Notes under the pieces: generated by a model | What the model was told of the DNA's origin: nothing | Databases searched by the model: none | The model's input: the letters and a program-made list of their open reading frames with translations, nothing else | Part shown: in pieces, positions 6,836 to 7,010 of the stretch | Layout: each line of letters begins with the position of its first letter | How positions within the stretch are numbered: the first letter of the stretch is position 1 | Origin: Bacteroidota bacterium | GTDB lineage: Bacteria; Bacteroidota; Ignavibacteria; Ignavibacteriales; Ignavibacteriaceae | Length of the DNA: 7,010 nucleotides | Direction: 5' to 3' | Assembly (NCBI GenBank): GCA_022567875.1 | Contig: JADFGB010000054.1 | Span: 1 to 7,010 of the forward strand | Program-made: the position numbers and the translations under genes

Positions 6836-7010
6836 TTATTCTTCACCCATAAAAGGATATGTCCAATCTTTTGGAGGATCAAATGTTTCTTTAATCGAAC
6901 GGACACTAATCCAACGAAGCAGGTTCATCGCACTGCCTGCTTTATCATTTGTTCCGGAGGCTCTACCACCGCCAAAAGGCTGTTGACCAATAACAGCCGC
7001 AGTAGGCTTA
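6836..7010 (-). CDS. pruA: 1-pyrroline-5-carboxylate dehydrogenase, C-terminal part (runs off right edge)
   Basis: The last 57 codons of an aldehyde dehydrogenase are visible on the minus strand, ending with TAA at 6836-6838. The sequence includes GQQPFGGGRASGTNDKAGS, then NLLRWISVRSIKETF and a closing YPFMGEE. The PFGG-RASGTNDKAG stretch is the aldehyde-anchor loop characteristic of L-glutamate gamma-semialdehyde dehydrogenases (the single-domain PruA/RocA and ALDH4A1 type), and the IKETF-PP-DW-YPFM tail is typical of the Bacteroidota-like enzymes. The enzyme oxidises glutamate semialdehyde to glutamate with NAD+ in proline catabolism. The catalytic Cys and Glu lie outside the window. It converges on valS with a 77-nt gap, and no functional link between the two is implied. 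Confidence 0.93.
   Translation of the reverse strand, partial: KPTAAVIGQQPFGGGRASGTNDKAGSAMNLLRWISVRSIKETFDPPKDWTYPFMGEE

Overview
The window reads as ordinary bacterial chromosome from an AT-rich member of the Bacteroidota/Ignavibacteriota/Chlorobiota group. This placement is inferred from the style of the encoded proteins (PafA-type phosphatase, DUF1015 beside serC, PruA C-terminus, ValRS sequence), from weak or absent Shine-Dalgarno sequences before some genes, and from strong A/T bias at third codon positions. No ribosomal RNA, tRNA, CRISPR array, insertion sequence, prophage or plasmid function was seen.

Layout from left to right. On the minus strand, a DUF1015/COG4198 protein (202-1449) is followed 34 nt downstream by the first 55 codons of serC (phosphoserine aminotransferase, 1-167, running off the left edge). 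This pair looks like an operon linked to phosphoserine/serine metabolism. A 212-nt AT-rich divergent spacer (1450-1661) holds a perfect 12-bp inverted repeat and separates it from the plus-strand genes.

On the plus strand, a PafA-like alkaline phosphatase begins at 1662 but is interrupted by an in-frame TAA at 2931-2933. The reading frame continues open without any frameshift to a second TAA at 3297-3299 and encodes the recognisable C-terminal part of the same enzyme, including the last zinc-ligand histidine. The gene is therefore a nonsense-broken or possibly mosaic phosphatase. It is followed by a HAD-superfamily acid phosphatase lipoprotein (3409-4065), so two exported phosphatases sit side by side, and then by valS (valyl-tRNA synthetase, 4146-6758).

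valS converges on the C-terminal end of pruA (1-pyrroline-5-carboxylate dehydrogenase), which lies on the minus strand and runs off the right edge (6836-7010). The 77-nt convergent spacer contains a perfect 14-bp inverted repeat with a partly paired loop, either a two-way terminator or a copy of a dispersed hairpin repeat.

I found no convincing new multi-gene system. The points most worth a second look are the split phosphatase with its codon-usage change at the break, the DUF1015-serC pairing, and the convergent hairpin.
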